Positions 15,969 to 25,747 are shown, numbered from the stretch's first letter. The stretch: DNA of 64,000 nt from Paenibacillus ihumii (GCF_001403875.1 NZ_LN884299.1:1054117-1118116); one strand, 5' to 3'. Made by a program: numbers and translations. Notes: generated from the letters alone by a model not told the origin.

Positions 15969-18270
15969 GTCGCATCCCTCGTGGATGCGTGGATTGAAAT
16001 CAGGATTATGTTGACGCAGGGGTTTGGTGGGGACGTCGCATCCCTCGTGGATGCGTGGATTGAAATGCAAATAATAATACGTTACAAATTCTGGAGCGCG
16101 TCGCATCCCTCGTGGATGCGTGGATTGAAATGAGAGTACCAGCTATACGCTTAAGAATTTGCAAGTCGCATCCCTCGTGGATGCGTGGATTGAAATAAAA
16201 ATCCACCTCCAAAGCAGCAAAAAAGGAGAGGGTCGCATCCCTCGTGGATGCGTGGATTGAAATTGAACACTCTTCCAGCCACACAATGGAAATGTTGGTC
16301 GCATCCCTCGTGGATGCGTGGATTGAAATAACAGCGGCAAAGCTTGAACATCCAGCTTTTACCGTCGCATCCCTCGTGGATGCGTGGATTGAAATGTTGA
16401 TAGGCCGACAATTACCCTGACGGATTTAGAGTCGCATCCCTCGTGGATGCGTGGATTGAAATTTTAATTAATGGGGAACGAACATTTAAGACGTTTTGTC
16501 GCATCCCTCGTGGATGCGTGGATTGAAATAGACATATTTCTACCTCCTTAAATAGACTAGGAATGTCGCATCCCTCGTGGATGCGTGGATTGAAATCAGA
16601 TCCGTTATAGCTGCAGCATGCTCATCTAGGTCGCATCCCTCGTGGATGCGTGGATTGAAATGCATCGAAGTTATTGCTTCCAGGCTCATACTTTGGCAGT
16701 CGCATCCCTCGTGGATGCGTGGATTGAAATCATTGACGTGCAATAACTGGACGAAAATTGATAATAGTCGCATCCCTCGTGGATGCGTGGATTGAAATTT
16801 CAAATGCTCCACGATCCGTTCCAATGCGTGAGTCGCATCCCTCGTGGATGCGTGGATTGAAATCATATACACGTTATAGTCGTTTATGTCTTCATCGTGT
16901 CGCATCCCTCGTGGATGCGTGGATTGAAATCTTTATCAAATCCAGCTCGTGCTGTACGAGAAAACAGTCGCATCCCTCGTGGATGCGTGGATTGAAATAC
17001 CGATGTGGCTCTCAGACGCGGAAATATTGTATGTCGCATCCCTCGTGGATGCGTGGATTGAAATGTCGCGTCGATAACGTGGCCGGGGCGTAGTGTGACT
17101 TCGTCGCATCCCTCGTGGATGCGTGGATTGAAATTGGAGACATATCTCTCCAGGAGTAAAAATTGTGGTCGCATCCCTCGTGGATGCGTGGATTGAAATA
17201 AGCAGTCGGAACCGGAGCGCAATTTATATACGAGTCGCATCCCTCGTGGATGCGTGGATTGAAATCTCGCGGTGAAAAAATGAATGCCGTGATGAGAGGG
17301 GTCGCATCCCTCGTGGATGCGTGGATTGAAATAACCCGGGTCGTACAGGATTACTGTATCAGCATACGTCGCATCCCTCGTGGATGCGTGGATTGAAATA
17401 ATCAAAGTCTGAATAAGGGTAAGAGAGAAGCCTCTGGTCGCATCCCTCGTGGATGCGTGGATTGAAATTTCCCTCCCGATCTACTAATTAGCTTCTTAGC
17501 AAGCGTCGCATCCCTCGTGGATGCGTGGATTGAAATGCAAAAGGCGATAAGGTACGGTTGGTGAGTGGAGGGTCGCATCCCTCGTGGATGCGTGGATTGA
17601 AATGAGATATTCAGGCTCATTTTCTGGCTGATCAACTTAGTCGCATCCCTCGTGGATGCGTGGATTGAAATGATGCCAAGCGAAAAAATAAATTGGGAGC
17701 CGTGTCGCATCTCTCGTGGATGCGTGGATTGAAATCGTTTACGCAATATCCTCCACCTCCACATTTGCGTCGCATCCCTCGTGGATGCGTGGATTGAAAT
17801 TGCTACGGGTCCGAACTGGCGAGGCCGAGTCGAGAGTCGCATCCCTCGTGGATGCGTGGATTGAAATCCAACGACTAAAGGCAACCAATGTATCAGTGGA
17901 TGTCGCATCCCTCGTGGATGCGTGGATTGAAATAAGCGGGCGTGCGCGCTATCTCTATCCGCGGACGAAGTCGCATCCCTCGTGGATGCGTGGATTGAAA
18001 TTAATAATAAGGATGAAATTGGCGCAATAGAATTACGTCGCATCCCTCGTGGATGCGTGGATTGAAATTAATTGATGTAGGGAAACTCTTTTTTCATAAT
18101 CTGCAGTCGCATCCCTCGTGGATGCGTGGATTGAAATCGAGAAGGGATGCGAGTAGGCGAAAAAGAACGTCAGTCGCATCCCTCGCGGATGCGTGGATTG
18201 AAATATGATGACCATCTCAATGAAAGAGATCGAGCGAGGTCGCATCCCTCGCGGATGCATGAATTAAAAC
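15969..18270 (+). CRISPR. Type I-C CRISPR array, 35 repeats and 34 spacers
   Basis: The 32-bp repeat begins GTCGCATCCCTCG and ends GCGTGGATTGAAAT; bases 3-9 and 15-21 form a 7-bp stem with a 5-nt loop, leaving the 11-nt handle TGGATTGAAAT. I count repeats starting at 15969, 16035, 16100, 16165 and so on to 18239. Spacers are 32-38 nt, and no two looked alike. Repeat 27 (17704) has one change (CATCTCTCG); repeats 34 (18173) and 35 (18239) carry CTCGCGG, and repeat 35 is further degraded (GCATGAATTAAAAC). Decay at this end marks it as the old end and places the leader next to cas2. Confidence 0.98.
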
Positions 18271-18339
18271 AGAAACGGCTAACAAAAAACGTATGGAGGC
18301 TGTTGTAGCCTAACGCAGCATTTTAAAATTAGAATGAAG

Positions 18340-18373
18340 AAAAAACAAGGCGCTACTCATCCTGAGCAGCGCC
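18340..18373 (-). terminator. Terminator of the response regulator operon
   Basis: On the minus strand, GGCGCT (18373-18368) pairs with AGCGCC (18354-18349) and is followed by TTG and a T-run. The stem overlaps the last codons and stop of the response regulator gene. Confidence 0.75.
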
Positions 18374-19600
18374 TCCTTTGCGATATTGCAGGGGGGAAAT
18401 TCCGGTGGTGCGTTTAAAGGCGGTGCTGAAATAATGCTGGGTTTCGTAGCCGACCTGCCTGGAGATCTCGGCGATGGTCAGGTCGGTGCCGTTCAGCAGC
18501 TGGGACGCCCGGCGAATGCGGATTTGTGTCAAATAGCTGTTGAACGAGGTATCCAGCTCCTGCTTGATCATTCGGCTCAAATATACCGGAGAAGATTGCA
18601 GCTGCTGGGCCATGGACTCCAGGGTCAGCGTGCAATCGCCGTAGTGCTCCAGCATATACTGCTTGGCTCTGCGCACCAGGGGGGAGACGGCGGTCTCCTT
18701 CAGCACGGCGGATTTGCATCTTCGGTAGGCGGACGGCATTGCGGTAACGTCCCCTTCTCCTTCGATTAAATGGACGTCAACGGCCACCTTCAGGTAAGTC
18801 CGCACCGATGATTCGATTTGATGGAAATCGGCATCGGCCGAGAAGCTCCATAGCAGCACTACGATAACGCCGAAGGGGTCGCGGAAGATGACCTTCGGAT
18901 AGGAGGCGAGCAGCTCGGCTGCAATGTTCTCGATCGCAAACAAGTAGAGCTGGCGCTCGCTCTCCTTCATCAGCGGCTGCGGTGCTGCCGCCTCGCGCAG
19001 GCGGATCATGCCAAGCAGGGCGGGGGCCGTCACGGGCAATTGGAGAAAAGCCAGCTGCTCCACGATTTCCTCCTCGGTCATGCTGCCGTCCATCCATTCC
19101 TGGCAGAACCGCTCCCGCAGCAGAGGATAGCTCCTCGTAATTTGCCGGGAAGCAGTCTGCAGATGCTGCTGCTGGATCGCCTCCGCTTCGAGCTCATCCC
19201 TGACCTGGCGCAGCACCTTCTCCAGCTGCGTCGGATTGGCAGGCTTCAGAATGTAATCCTTGACCTGCAGCCGGATCGCCGTCTGGGCATAGGCGAATTC
19301 GTCATGGCCCGTAATAATGACGATTTTGCAATCCGGCAGCTCCTCGCGAATATGCTTCATCAGCTCGATCCCATCCATGATGGGCATATTGAGATCGACA
19401 AGCAGAATGTCGATCTGATGCCGGAGGGCGAGCTCCAGCGCTTCCTCGCCGTCCTCGGCTTCCGCCGCGACCTGCAGCCGCAGCTTCTCCCAATCGACGC
19501 TCTCCCGGATGCCTTCGCGAATAATGAACTCATCGTCGGCGATAAGCACCTTCCAGCGGTGATCCGGGACAGGCGAAGACTGCGCAGACTGATTTAACAT
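18353..19600 (-). CDS. Response regulator, YesN type (receiver + AraC DNA-binding)
   Basis: 415 residues. The receiver domain (about 15-135) has the acidic pocket VLIADDE, the phospho-acceptor Asp in LLVDLNMPIMDG, and VIITGHDEFAYA followed by DYILKPA. A middle segment of unknown fold is followed by two AraC-type helix-turn-helix motifs (about 310-410; YLSRMIKQEL and VGYETQHYFSTAFKRTTGISPLQYR). The start overlaps the upstream kinase stop by one base (TAATG), so the two are translationally coupled. It should be phosphorylated by that kinase and activate sugar genes; the targets are unknown. High GC and convergence towards the CRISPR array are the only local oddities. Confidence 0.93.
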   Translation of the reverse strand: MLNQSAQSSPVPDHRWKVLIADDEFIIREGIRESVDWEKLRLQVAAEAEDGEEALELALRHQIDILLVDLNMPIMDGIELMKHIREELPDCKIVIITGHDEFAYAQTAIRLQVKDYILKPANPTQLEKVLRQVRDELEAEAIQQQHLQTASRQITRSYPLLRERFCQEWMDGSMTEEEIVEQLAFLQLPVTAPALLGMIRLREAAAPQPLMKESERQLYLFAIENIAAELLASYPKVIFRDPFGVIVVLLWSFSADADFHQIESSVRTYLKVAVDVHLIEGEGDVTAMPSAYRRCKSAVLKETAVSPLVRRAKQYMLEHYGDCTLTLESMAQQLQSSPVYLSRMIKQELDTSFNSYLTQIRIRRASQLLNGTDLTIAEISRQVGYETQHYFSTAFKRTTGISPLQYRKGGAAQDE

Positions 19601-21513
19601 TAGCGATCAACTCCATTTGGAATATCATGGTCCCGCAAGAGCGGATGAATTATGGTTACCGTCGTTCCCTCGCCGAGGACACTGTCCAGGCTCAGGCCAT
19701 ATTTAGGGCCAAACGTAAGCCGCAGCCGGGCTTGTACGTTCAAGATACCGTATCCCTTCGTTTCTCCGGCCGTGCTAGCAGCCTCGCCAGCCGATGGTTT
19801 AACCCAATTTCCTCCAGATGCTGAGCCGGCTCCCGGTTCCTCGTCGGAGCCCGCCACCTGCTCCAGAGCCTGGCGCAGCCCGGACAGCTTCTGCGGTGTC
19901 ATGCCTTTGCCGCTGTCGCGGATGATGATGACCAGATCGCCGCCCTGTTCGTACGCTTCAATCTCAATCCATCCCGGGCCGCGGCGCTCCTTAATCCCGT
20001 GATAAATCGCATTTTCCACGATCGGCTGGAGAATCAGCTTCAGCACGTTAAGCCCCTGCACGGCCGGATCGACCTTCAGCTCGTAATCCAGCTTGTTCTG
20101 GTATCGGACGTGCTGGATCTGCAAATAACTGCGGATATGCTCTATTTCATCGGATAATGGAATGATGACATTGCCTTTGCTCAGTCCGATTCGGAACAGC
20201 TTGGACAGCGATTCAGCCATCTCGGCGATATCTACAGCCCCTTTTCGGCGGGCCATCCAGTGGATGGTATCCAGCGTGTTGTATAGAAAATGCGGCTTAA
20301 TATGCGCCTGCAGACTGCTGAGCTCGGCCTCGCGCTTTTGCCTTTCCTGCCGTTCCGTCAAGGAAAGGAGCCGATTGATCTGCAGGAGCATTTCATTAAA
20401 GCGGCGGCCAAGCAGGCCGACCTCGTCCGAACGGTCGCCCCAGTAGCGGATCGTCAAATCTCCCGATTGAGCCTTCTGCATGAAGGACATCAGCTGCCCG
20501 ATCGGCCGGGAGATGGAGTGCGCCAGATAGAAGGAGGCCGTCATCCCGAGCAGGCAGACGACGAACACGAAGCTGACGACATAGAAGCGGATTTCCCGCA
20601 TTTCCGAGATAGAATCCTCCGTGCTAAAGACGCCGACCGTCGTCCAGTTCGTGAATGGGGATACCCGGTAAATGAATTGCAGCTTCCGCCCGTCCGCTTG
20701 ATGGGAATACGTTCCCGAACCGTCCTGGCTCAGCCATTCCAGCGGAATATGGTCGATGTACGGATCAGGAGGAGCATAGATCAGCTCGCCGCTGCTGTCG
20801 ATGACCGTGAGGTAGCCGGTTTTGCCCAGTCTGACGTCCTGCGCCGTTTCTGCTATGACTCTCAGCTTCAAATCGATGAGAACAACGCCTTTAACCTGCT
20901 GCGTATCGGGATCAAGAATCGCTCTTACCGCCGATACGACCTCGCTGTTTTTATAATGGACATGGTTTGTGACGCTGCGGCTGCGGGGATGGCCGACGAT
21001 TTTGAATATTCCTTTATTGCGGACGGCTTCCTGATACCAGGACTCGCTTCTCAAGTCGCTGGGCGTCCGTGCATACATTTCATTGCTGATATATTCGCCG
21101 TCACTGTTGACGATCATGATGCCGGCGACCTCCGAGTGCAGTGTCGTGAAGCCCTGCAGGAACTTGCGAATATCGTAATGATCCTCCTCCTGAACAGTTT
21201 CGGGCGCAGGGACGGGCTTGCCGCCGGGCTCCAGGAAGCGCTGAACATCCGGATTAAAGGCGATAAGGAACGTCATGTTCTGTAAATTTTCCACATAGGT
21301 CTCAAGGGACTCATTCACCTTGCCGATCAGCTGCAGCGTGTTGTTCGTGACCTGGCGATCCAGAACCCGATCCACAGTCCAGTGAATAAGGAATCCGAGG
21401 CCGATAGACGGCAAGATGCTGATCAGCAGAAAATGAATAATCAATTTATAGCGGATCGGCAGGTTATTGAATGACAATTGGCGTACCCCCGCTGACGTAA
21501 ATTTATTTCGCAT
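19600..21513 (-). CDS. Sensor histidine kinase, YesM/LytS type
   Basis: About 637 residues from ATG 21513 (GGATGA just upstream; an in-frame ATG at 21528 is possible). In order: a transmembrane helix near the N-terminus, a large extracellular dCache-like sensing region (about 45-300), a second membrane helix, HAMP (SISRPIGQLMSFMQKAQ), the His_kinase domain with the phospho-acceptor in AHIKPHFLYNTLD, and an HATPase with VENAIYHG, RDSGKGM and GYGILNVQARL. A Gly/Ser/Ala-rich insert (EEPGAGSASGG) lies between two ATPase motifs. The gene overlaps the sugar-binding protein gene upstream and the regulator downstream, so all three are one operon and probably one signalling route. Confidence 0.93.
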   Translation of the reverse strand: MRNKFTSAGVRQLSFNNLPIRYKLIIHFLLISILPSIGLGFLIHWTVDRVLDRQVTNNTLQLIGKVNESLETYVENLQNMTFLIAFNPDVQRFLEPGGKPVPAPETVQEEDHYDIRKFLQGFTTLHSEVAGIMIVNSDGEYISNEMYARTPSDLRSESWYQEAVRNKGIFKIVGHPRSRSVTNHVHYKNSEVVSAVRAILDPDTQQVKGVVLIDLKLRVIAETAQDVRLGKTGYLTVIDSSGELIYAPPDPYIDHIPLEWLSQDGSGTYSHQADGRKLQFIYRVSPFTNWTTVGVFSTEDSISEMREIRFYVVSFVFVVCLLGMTASFYLAHSISRPIGQLMSFMQKAQSGDLTIRYWGDRSDEVGLLGRRFNEMLLQINRLLSLTERQERQKREAELSSLQAHIKPHFLYNTLDTIHWMARRKGAVDIAEMAESLSKLFRIGLSKGNVIIPLSDEIEHIRSYLQIQHVRYQNKLDYELKVDPAVQGLNVLKLILQPIVENAIYHGIKERRGPGWIEIEAYEQGGDLVIIIRDSGKGMTPQKLSGLRQALEQVAGSDEEPGAGSASGGNWVKPSAGEAASTAGETKGYGILNVQARLRLTFGPKYGLSLDSVLGEGTTVTIIHPLLRDHDIPNGVDR

Positions 21514-22501
21514 AGTAATCATCCACATTCTGCCGCGTTACGACGGTGATCCCGGTATCCACCTGCTCGGGAACGGGAGGCGTGCCCGGGATTTGCGCGG
21601 TGTTCAGATCATGCCCCAAGGAGAATAGAAACTGCAGCGACCAGTAGCCCATATTCCAGGTGCCTTGAGCCATCGTCGCGGAAATATCTCCGCTTTTCAC
21701 GAGATCCAGTGTGCCTTTGTCGGTATCGAAGCTGATGATTTTCGGGCGTTGAACCCCGCCGATTTCCCGCACGGCTTCCGCGACCCCGATACCGCCGTTC
21801 GCCTCCGTGGCAAAAATGCCCGCAACATCAGGATAAGCCCCCAAGATCTCCTCGGCGGATTGCCGGGAATAAATCTGATCCCCCTTGCCGTTCTTGACGG
21901 CAACGACCTTCATTTCCGGGTAGCTCTGCTGGATCGTAGCGAGGAAGCCGTCGGTTCTTTCCTGATGGTTCTGCTGGTTCGGCGCGGTGACTACTGCGAC
22001 CTGGCCGCGTTCGTTCGTCAGCTCCGCCATTTTATGCGCAGCCTTGACGCCTGCGGAATAATTATTCGTACCGAGGAAGGAGTAAGCCTTGCTCCCCGGC
22101 GCGTCGGAATCGAACAGCACGACGGGAATCCCCGCGTCCACCGCCTTGTTGATCGTCTCCGTCAAATCGACGGGGTGGATCGCCGAGATCGCAATGCCCG
22201 CCGGCTTTTTGGCGATGATTTGCTCCAGCACCGTGATCTGCTCATGGACGTCACGCTGCGTCGAGCCGCGGTATTCGACAGACACATTCAGCACCTGGGC
22301 AGCGTCCTCGAAGCCCTTCAGGCTGCTTTTCCAATAATCGATCCCCATTTGAAAGGTGACCATCACGTACTTTTCATCGATTTCGCCTCGCAAGCCTGCC
22401 GTCTTCCACTGCTCGTTCAAGTGGCTTTGAGATCTGTAATCCAGTACATACAGCAGAAAAAAGCCGATCAGCAGCAAATATACAATCCCAATCTTCTTCA
22501 T
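21503..22501 (-). CDS. Membrane-anchored sugar-binding sensor protein (Peripla_BP_4)
   Basis: 332 residues from ATG 22501, preceded by GAAAGGGG; a longer frame starting at 22540 lacks a ribosome site. A single hydrophobic N-terminal helix without a lipobox Cys suggests a permanent membrane anchor rather than a lipoprotein. The rest is a two-lobed RbsB/XylF-like sugar-binding fold (VMVTFQMGIDYWKSSLKG, AISAIHPVDL, VLFDSDAP, FLGTNNYSAG, GIFATEANGG, SFDTDKGTLDLV). No RbsA/RbsC-type transporter genes are nearby; the gene overlaps a YesM/LytS kinase. By analogy with the clostridial XylFII-LytS pair, it most likely presents bound sugar (a pentose is plausible) to the kinase. Confidence 0.85.
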   Translation of the reverse strand: MKKIGIVYLLLIGFFLLYVLDYRSQSHLNEQWKTAGLRGEIDEKYVMVTFQMGIDYWKSSLKGFEDAAQVLNVSVEYRGSTQRDVHEQITVLEQIIAKKPAGIAISAIHPVDLTETINKAVDAGIPVVLFDSDAPGSKAYSFLGTNNYSAGVKAAHKMAELTNERGQVAVVTAPNQQNHQERTDGFLATIQQSYPEMKVVAVKNGKGDQIYSRQSAEEILGAYPDVAGIFATEANGGIGVAEAVREIGGVQRPKIISFDTDKGTLDLVKSGDISATMAQGTWNMGYWSLQFLFSLGHDLNTAQIPGTPPVPEQVDTGITVVTRQNVDDYYAK

Positions 22502-22704
22502 ACTGAAACCCCTTTCAAAAAACGAGCCTGGACACATCATACTACGAAACTTCGCTGAAATATATCGTTTTTCGCAGGTGGAGCAGGGCCGTCCAGGAGC
22601 CGGACGGGCAAAAGGCCGTCCTTAACGCAGCTCGTATCTCTGCAGCTAAAGACAGCCTATAGGCTGAAGCATGATCGCTTCTACTTAGGACGACATCGCC
22701 TTGT

Positions 22705-23694
22705 TTATTCCTGTGCCGGCACCTCTGCGGTCTTATCCGCTTGCTTGCTCTCTTTGCTGGCCTTGGATTCTTTATTCTCGACCTCATGGACATCATAAAG
22801 CACCCGGGCGAGCAAATCCTGGCTATAGTTGCCGAAATGCTTGCCATAAATCGTCAGGCCTCGCTTGTTGACCGGCTTGTCGGTCACCGCGATTCGGAAG
22901 GTCAGCTCGCTCTTGTAGTCCAGCTTGATCTGATCGATCGTGACGTCCGAAATCCGGCATCCGTCGATGAAGCTTCCCTCGTTATTGATGCGGATCAGCT
23001 TAAGCATGCCGTATTGGTTCAAGTGAGGCGGCCACCAGTCGGGGTTGAAGGTGCCCCGGGCATCGCCGAAGTCACCCGGACTTGTCCAGTAGCCGATTTC
23101 GATGCCATTAATGTAAAAATAAATATCGGACGGATAGTTGTCATTGAAGCCAGGCGCTTCCGAGCTTAGCTCCATCGAGAACTGAATTTCGCGAAACGTC
23201 TGGTTCGGCTTCAAATAGTTAGGAATCCGATACTCCAGGAACCCGTCAGCGAGCCAAATGATCTCCGAGTCAATGCGCTGCGGGTCAGCAAAATAGCGAG
23301 GGTCGTCGAAATCGCCGATGATGCTGTCCTTCGTCGCTAATCCGCAGGTAGGAGCCGCTTGATAATCGCTGTAGTGCCCGACCTGGATTTCGACCTCGTA
23401 CAAGTTCTCTACATCCTTGCTCCGCAGGTCAACCATTAACTTGTCTTTGTTCAAATAACAGATTTTCTGAATTCCGTGCTTGCCTACAGTCGTATTAATT
23501 TCAATGAGCCCGCTTTCCTCGAGCTTCCGAATGTGCATCGTGATGGCGCCGTTGCTTAGATTGAGCTTGTTAGCCAGATCGTTCAGGTTCAAGGATTGAT
23601 TGTTCGCCAGCAGCTCAAGAATTTGAATGCGAATTTCCGAGCCCAATGCTTTGAATATATCGATCCCGCTCATTAGATCTTTAATATAGATCAT
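22705..23694 (-). CDS. ArsR-like winged-helix regulator with a large C-terminal domain
   Basis: 329 residues. The N-terminal 90 residues are a winged helix (IFKALGSEIRIQILELL, LNLNDLANKLNLSNGAITMHIRKLEESGLI), as in ArsR proteins. Residues 100-305 form a beta-rich domain of unknown role with several aromatic residues (PNYLKPNQTF, SDIYFYINGIEIGYW, DWWPPHLNQYG), which looks like a carbohydrate-binding jelly roll; the tail is Lys/Glu-rich. ArsR proteins are usually about 100 residues, so this is an unusual fusion. GGAGG lies 12 bases before the ATG. It is monocistronic, close to sugar genes, and is probably a sugar-responsive repressor or activator; the ligand is inferred, not seen. Confidence 0.7.
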   Translation of the reverse strand: MIYIKDLMSGIDIFKALGSEIRIQILELLANNQSLNLNDLANKLNLSNGAITMHIRKLEESGLIEINTTVGKHGIQKICYLNKDKLMVDLRSKDVENLYEVEIQVGHYSDYQAAPTCGLATKDSIIGDFDDPRYFADPQRIDSEIIWLADGFLEYRIPNYLKPNQTFREIQFSMELSSEAPGFNDNYPSDIYFYINGIEIGYWTSPGDFGDARGTFNPDWWPPHLNQYGMLKLIRINNEGSFIDGCRISDVTIDQIKLDYKSELTFRIAVTDKPVNKRGLTIYGKHFGNYSQDLLARVLYDVHEVENKESKASKESKQADKTAEVPAQE

Positions 23695-23996
23695 CTACCG
23701 TACCAGCCTCCGAAAAAAAGTGATTGCATTTCCGTTTGTTTCAAACAATTATAAACCAACTTTTCTGAAAATGAAAGCAAATAATTGAATAATGTAACAA
23801 TAATGCAGATTATCACAAATATTAACAAATTACCACCCTACTATTTTAAATTATTATGAAGTTTATTTCAGGGTGAGTCGGTTATAAATCGACAAATTAT
23901 CATCTTTTTAAACTAATATCGGCGAATGAACAAAATTGTTTTATGTAGTAATGAAAAGATTTATGTATATACCTTTGCTCTGCGTTTTACGTATGC

Positions 23997-24060
23997 TATT
24001 TTATAGCTGTAAGCGAATTCATTTAGTGATGATGCAATCAGTTTATGCTTAATTGAAACA
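23997..24060 (+). promoter_or_regulatory. Promoter/cre module, copy A (no gene behind it)
   Basis: TATTTT (23997-24002), then a cre-like CTGTAAGCGAATTCA (24007-24021; 14 of 15 consensus positions), then a segment ending TTATGCTTAATTGAAA. Copies B (25318) and C (29258) lie upstream of two sugar importers with the same order and spacing; this copy drives no recognisable gene. Confidence 0.55.
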
Positions 24061-24380
24061 AGAGGGTGATAATTCACCAACGCGATCATAGAAAAAAGGA
24101 ATGCATGCTTTGCGGTGACTACCTGCTTCGAAATTTTGGCTGGAGCTGTACTATGGGTTGGCTTAGAGAGGCGGCTCCTCATGCGGAGCCGGATTTACAA
24201 TCCCGGGCGGGCTATTCTCTCTGTTGATCGATCCTTAGTCAGCTGGGAGCTCAAATAAGTTTTACCTTTTTGATGCTATTTACGTGGAAATTAATTATCC
24301 GGTGATGGTGATATTTGCGGAGAGTTCGTCTCGAACCGTTCGTTTGAGGATCAATTCTGATAACCCGGTGCCTTTCAATA

Positions 24381-24412
24381 AGCCCTTGGCCAAATTGGCC
24401 AAGGGCTTTCCT
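24381..24412. terminator. Strong hairpin, possible terminator
   Basis: AGCCCTTGGCCAA (24381-24393) and TTGGCCAAGGGCT (24395-24407) pair over almost their whole length and are followed by TTCCTT. It could end a transcript from promoter module A. Confidence 0.5.
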
Positions 24413-25317
24413 TGGTATCATACCGAACCCCCGAAGCAGAATACCGACTAATGCTTCAACGCCTTGCATCGTTAATCTCCCAGCACCAAGGATATTGGTT
24501 TTCGTTGGTTTGTCGCTGGCCGATGCTGTCTATCAAGTAGATCATGCCATCTGCCGGCCCTCGCCCGTCCGCGTTTTGCGTTTGCTCATCCGCTAATTTG
24601 CTTGTTTGCCTTGAGTAAATATGACACCCTCTTTACAGTAACTGTATTTCATACATTAAGATTCTGTCGTTTACGCGCTAAATGTACAACTAACTGCATT
24701 TCCTGCATTCAGAAATGATGATTTTAAGAGTAGTGGGGCGTTTTGGCATGATCTAGATGTAGGAAATGCATTCATCTAACCCAAATGAGCACAATAACAC
24801 CAAAATGGATGTATTAAGTGCAACTAGATTCTGGGCATGTCCACTAGTTCGGGTTTATTCCATCAACCAAGCTATAACTCGCCACGTAGCAGATCCCCCC
24901 ATGTCAAACTACTCTAAAATTTACATCCTGCCGGTGTATGCGTGTGACATCCCGCCTATATACTTGTGCAGTTTCAACCTCCAGCGGTGCAGTATTATGC
25001 TGCAGGATAGGGAGCCGTCAAGGATATCCACTATCCCCCGAGTCCCGCATGTCCCGTTGATACCCACCGCTATACCGGCACCCAACCATATCCTCGCAAT
25101 CCCACCAACCCCACCAACCCCACCAACCCCACCAATCCCAACCAACTACCCTGTATACCCTAGCATTTCCCGAAATTATGAATATATCAACGGATATATT
25201 ATATATTTATATAAAATTAATACGGGATTAAGAGAAGGAATATTGCTCTAATTAACCTTAGCATGTCTAAATAGCAAATTAACTTCATACATTTATAAAA
25301 AGGTTTACATTTCACTG

Positions 25318-25403
25318 TTTACATTCTATATTTCATGTGTTATTTTATATTTGCAAGCGCATTCATTGAATTATTATAAAATCATTTTATGTTTAATTGA
25401 AAT
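25318..25403 (+). promoter_or_regulatory. Promoter/cre module, copy B (importer 1)
   Basis: -35 TTTACA (25318-25323), 17-bp spacer, -10 TATTTT (25341-25346), a perfect match to the CcpA cre consensus TTGCAAGCGCATTCA (25351-25365) at the expected start site, and a downstream segment AATCATTTTATG...TTAATTGAAA shared with copies A and C. The cre position predicts carbon catabolite repression. Confidence 0.7.
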
Positions 25404-25412
25404 GGAAGGTGA

Positions 25413-25661
25413 AGAATTTGTCCACAACATCAGCATCATCTGGAGGAAGCGCTTGAGCTGGAATGCGATGTGCGCGGTTTTGAGAAGTACCGGGTGATAG
25501 AGCATATCGTGCTCGAGCATGAGGACCTTAAAGCGGTGAATACCGCCGCCGAGGAGAAGGTGAAGCCGCATTCGGGGGGAGATGCCGCTTGTCAGGACGG
25601 CTATGTGAATTCCCGCCTGGCGAAGGCTTCCTGGAACGTCATACGGCTAAAGAAGGCGTAG
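25413..25661 (+). pseudogene. Remnant of a GH51 alpha-L-arabinofuranosidase C-terminus
   Basis: The open frame from 25413 encodes, from about 25449 to the stop at 25661, LELECDVRGFEKYRVIEH, HEDLKAVNT, VKPHSGG and LAKASWNVIRLKKA. This is the usual C-terminal end of GH51 arabinofuranosidases (VEHIVLEHEDLKAVNT and SWNVIRL are typical of the family). Only about 70 of roughly 500 residues remain, without the catalytic barrel. It sits between promoter module B and the importer 1 binding protein, so a deletion probably removed the rest. The intact GH51 gene at 35233 has a different C-terminus and is not its source. Confidence 0.75.
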
Positions 25662-25747
25662 TCAAGAACCTAGCGCCGGATTTAGTTGGATGTATATAGC
25701 TTTATTACTTCTATGATCTGCACTTAAAAATTTTAAGGAGGTCAGCT

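Larger units (their letters stand above)
23695..25412. other. Long intergenic region with promoter module, hairpins and no convincing gene
   Basis: No supported gene in 1.7 kb. Visible items: a promoter/cre module copy at 23997-24060; a possible 40-codon ORF 24105-24227 (AAAGGA just before ATG, low confidence); a small hairpin GGCTCC/GGAGCC (24173-24190); a strong 13-bp hairpin (24381-24407); an inverted pair TGCATTTCCTGCA / TGTAGGAAATGCA (about 24693-24770); and a 9-bp direct repeat CCACCAACC around 25100-25140 lying in a spurious Pro-rich frame. It looks like a decayed segment that has lost genes. Confidence 0.5.

Noticed and set aside
16006..18260. Many open frames through the CRISPR array on both strands
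   Set aside because: They are translations of the repeat (STRDAT and WMRGLK type strings), not genes.
24766..25251. 161-codon Pro-rich open frame
   Set aside because: No ribosome site, composition set by a short CCAACC repeat, no family features.
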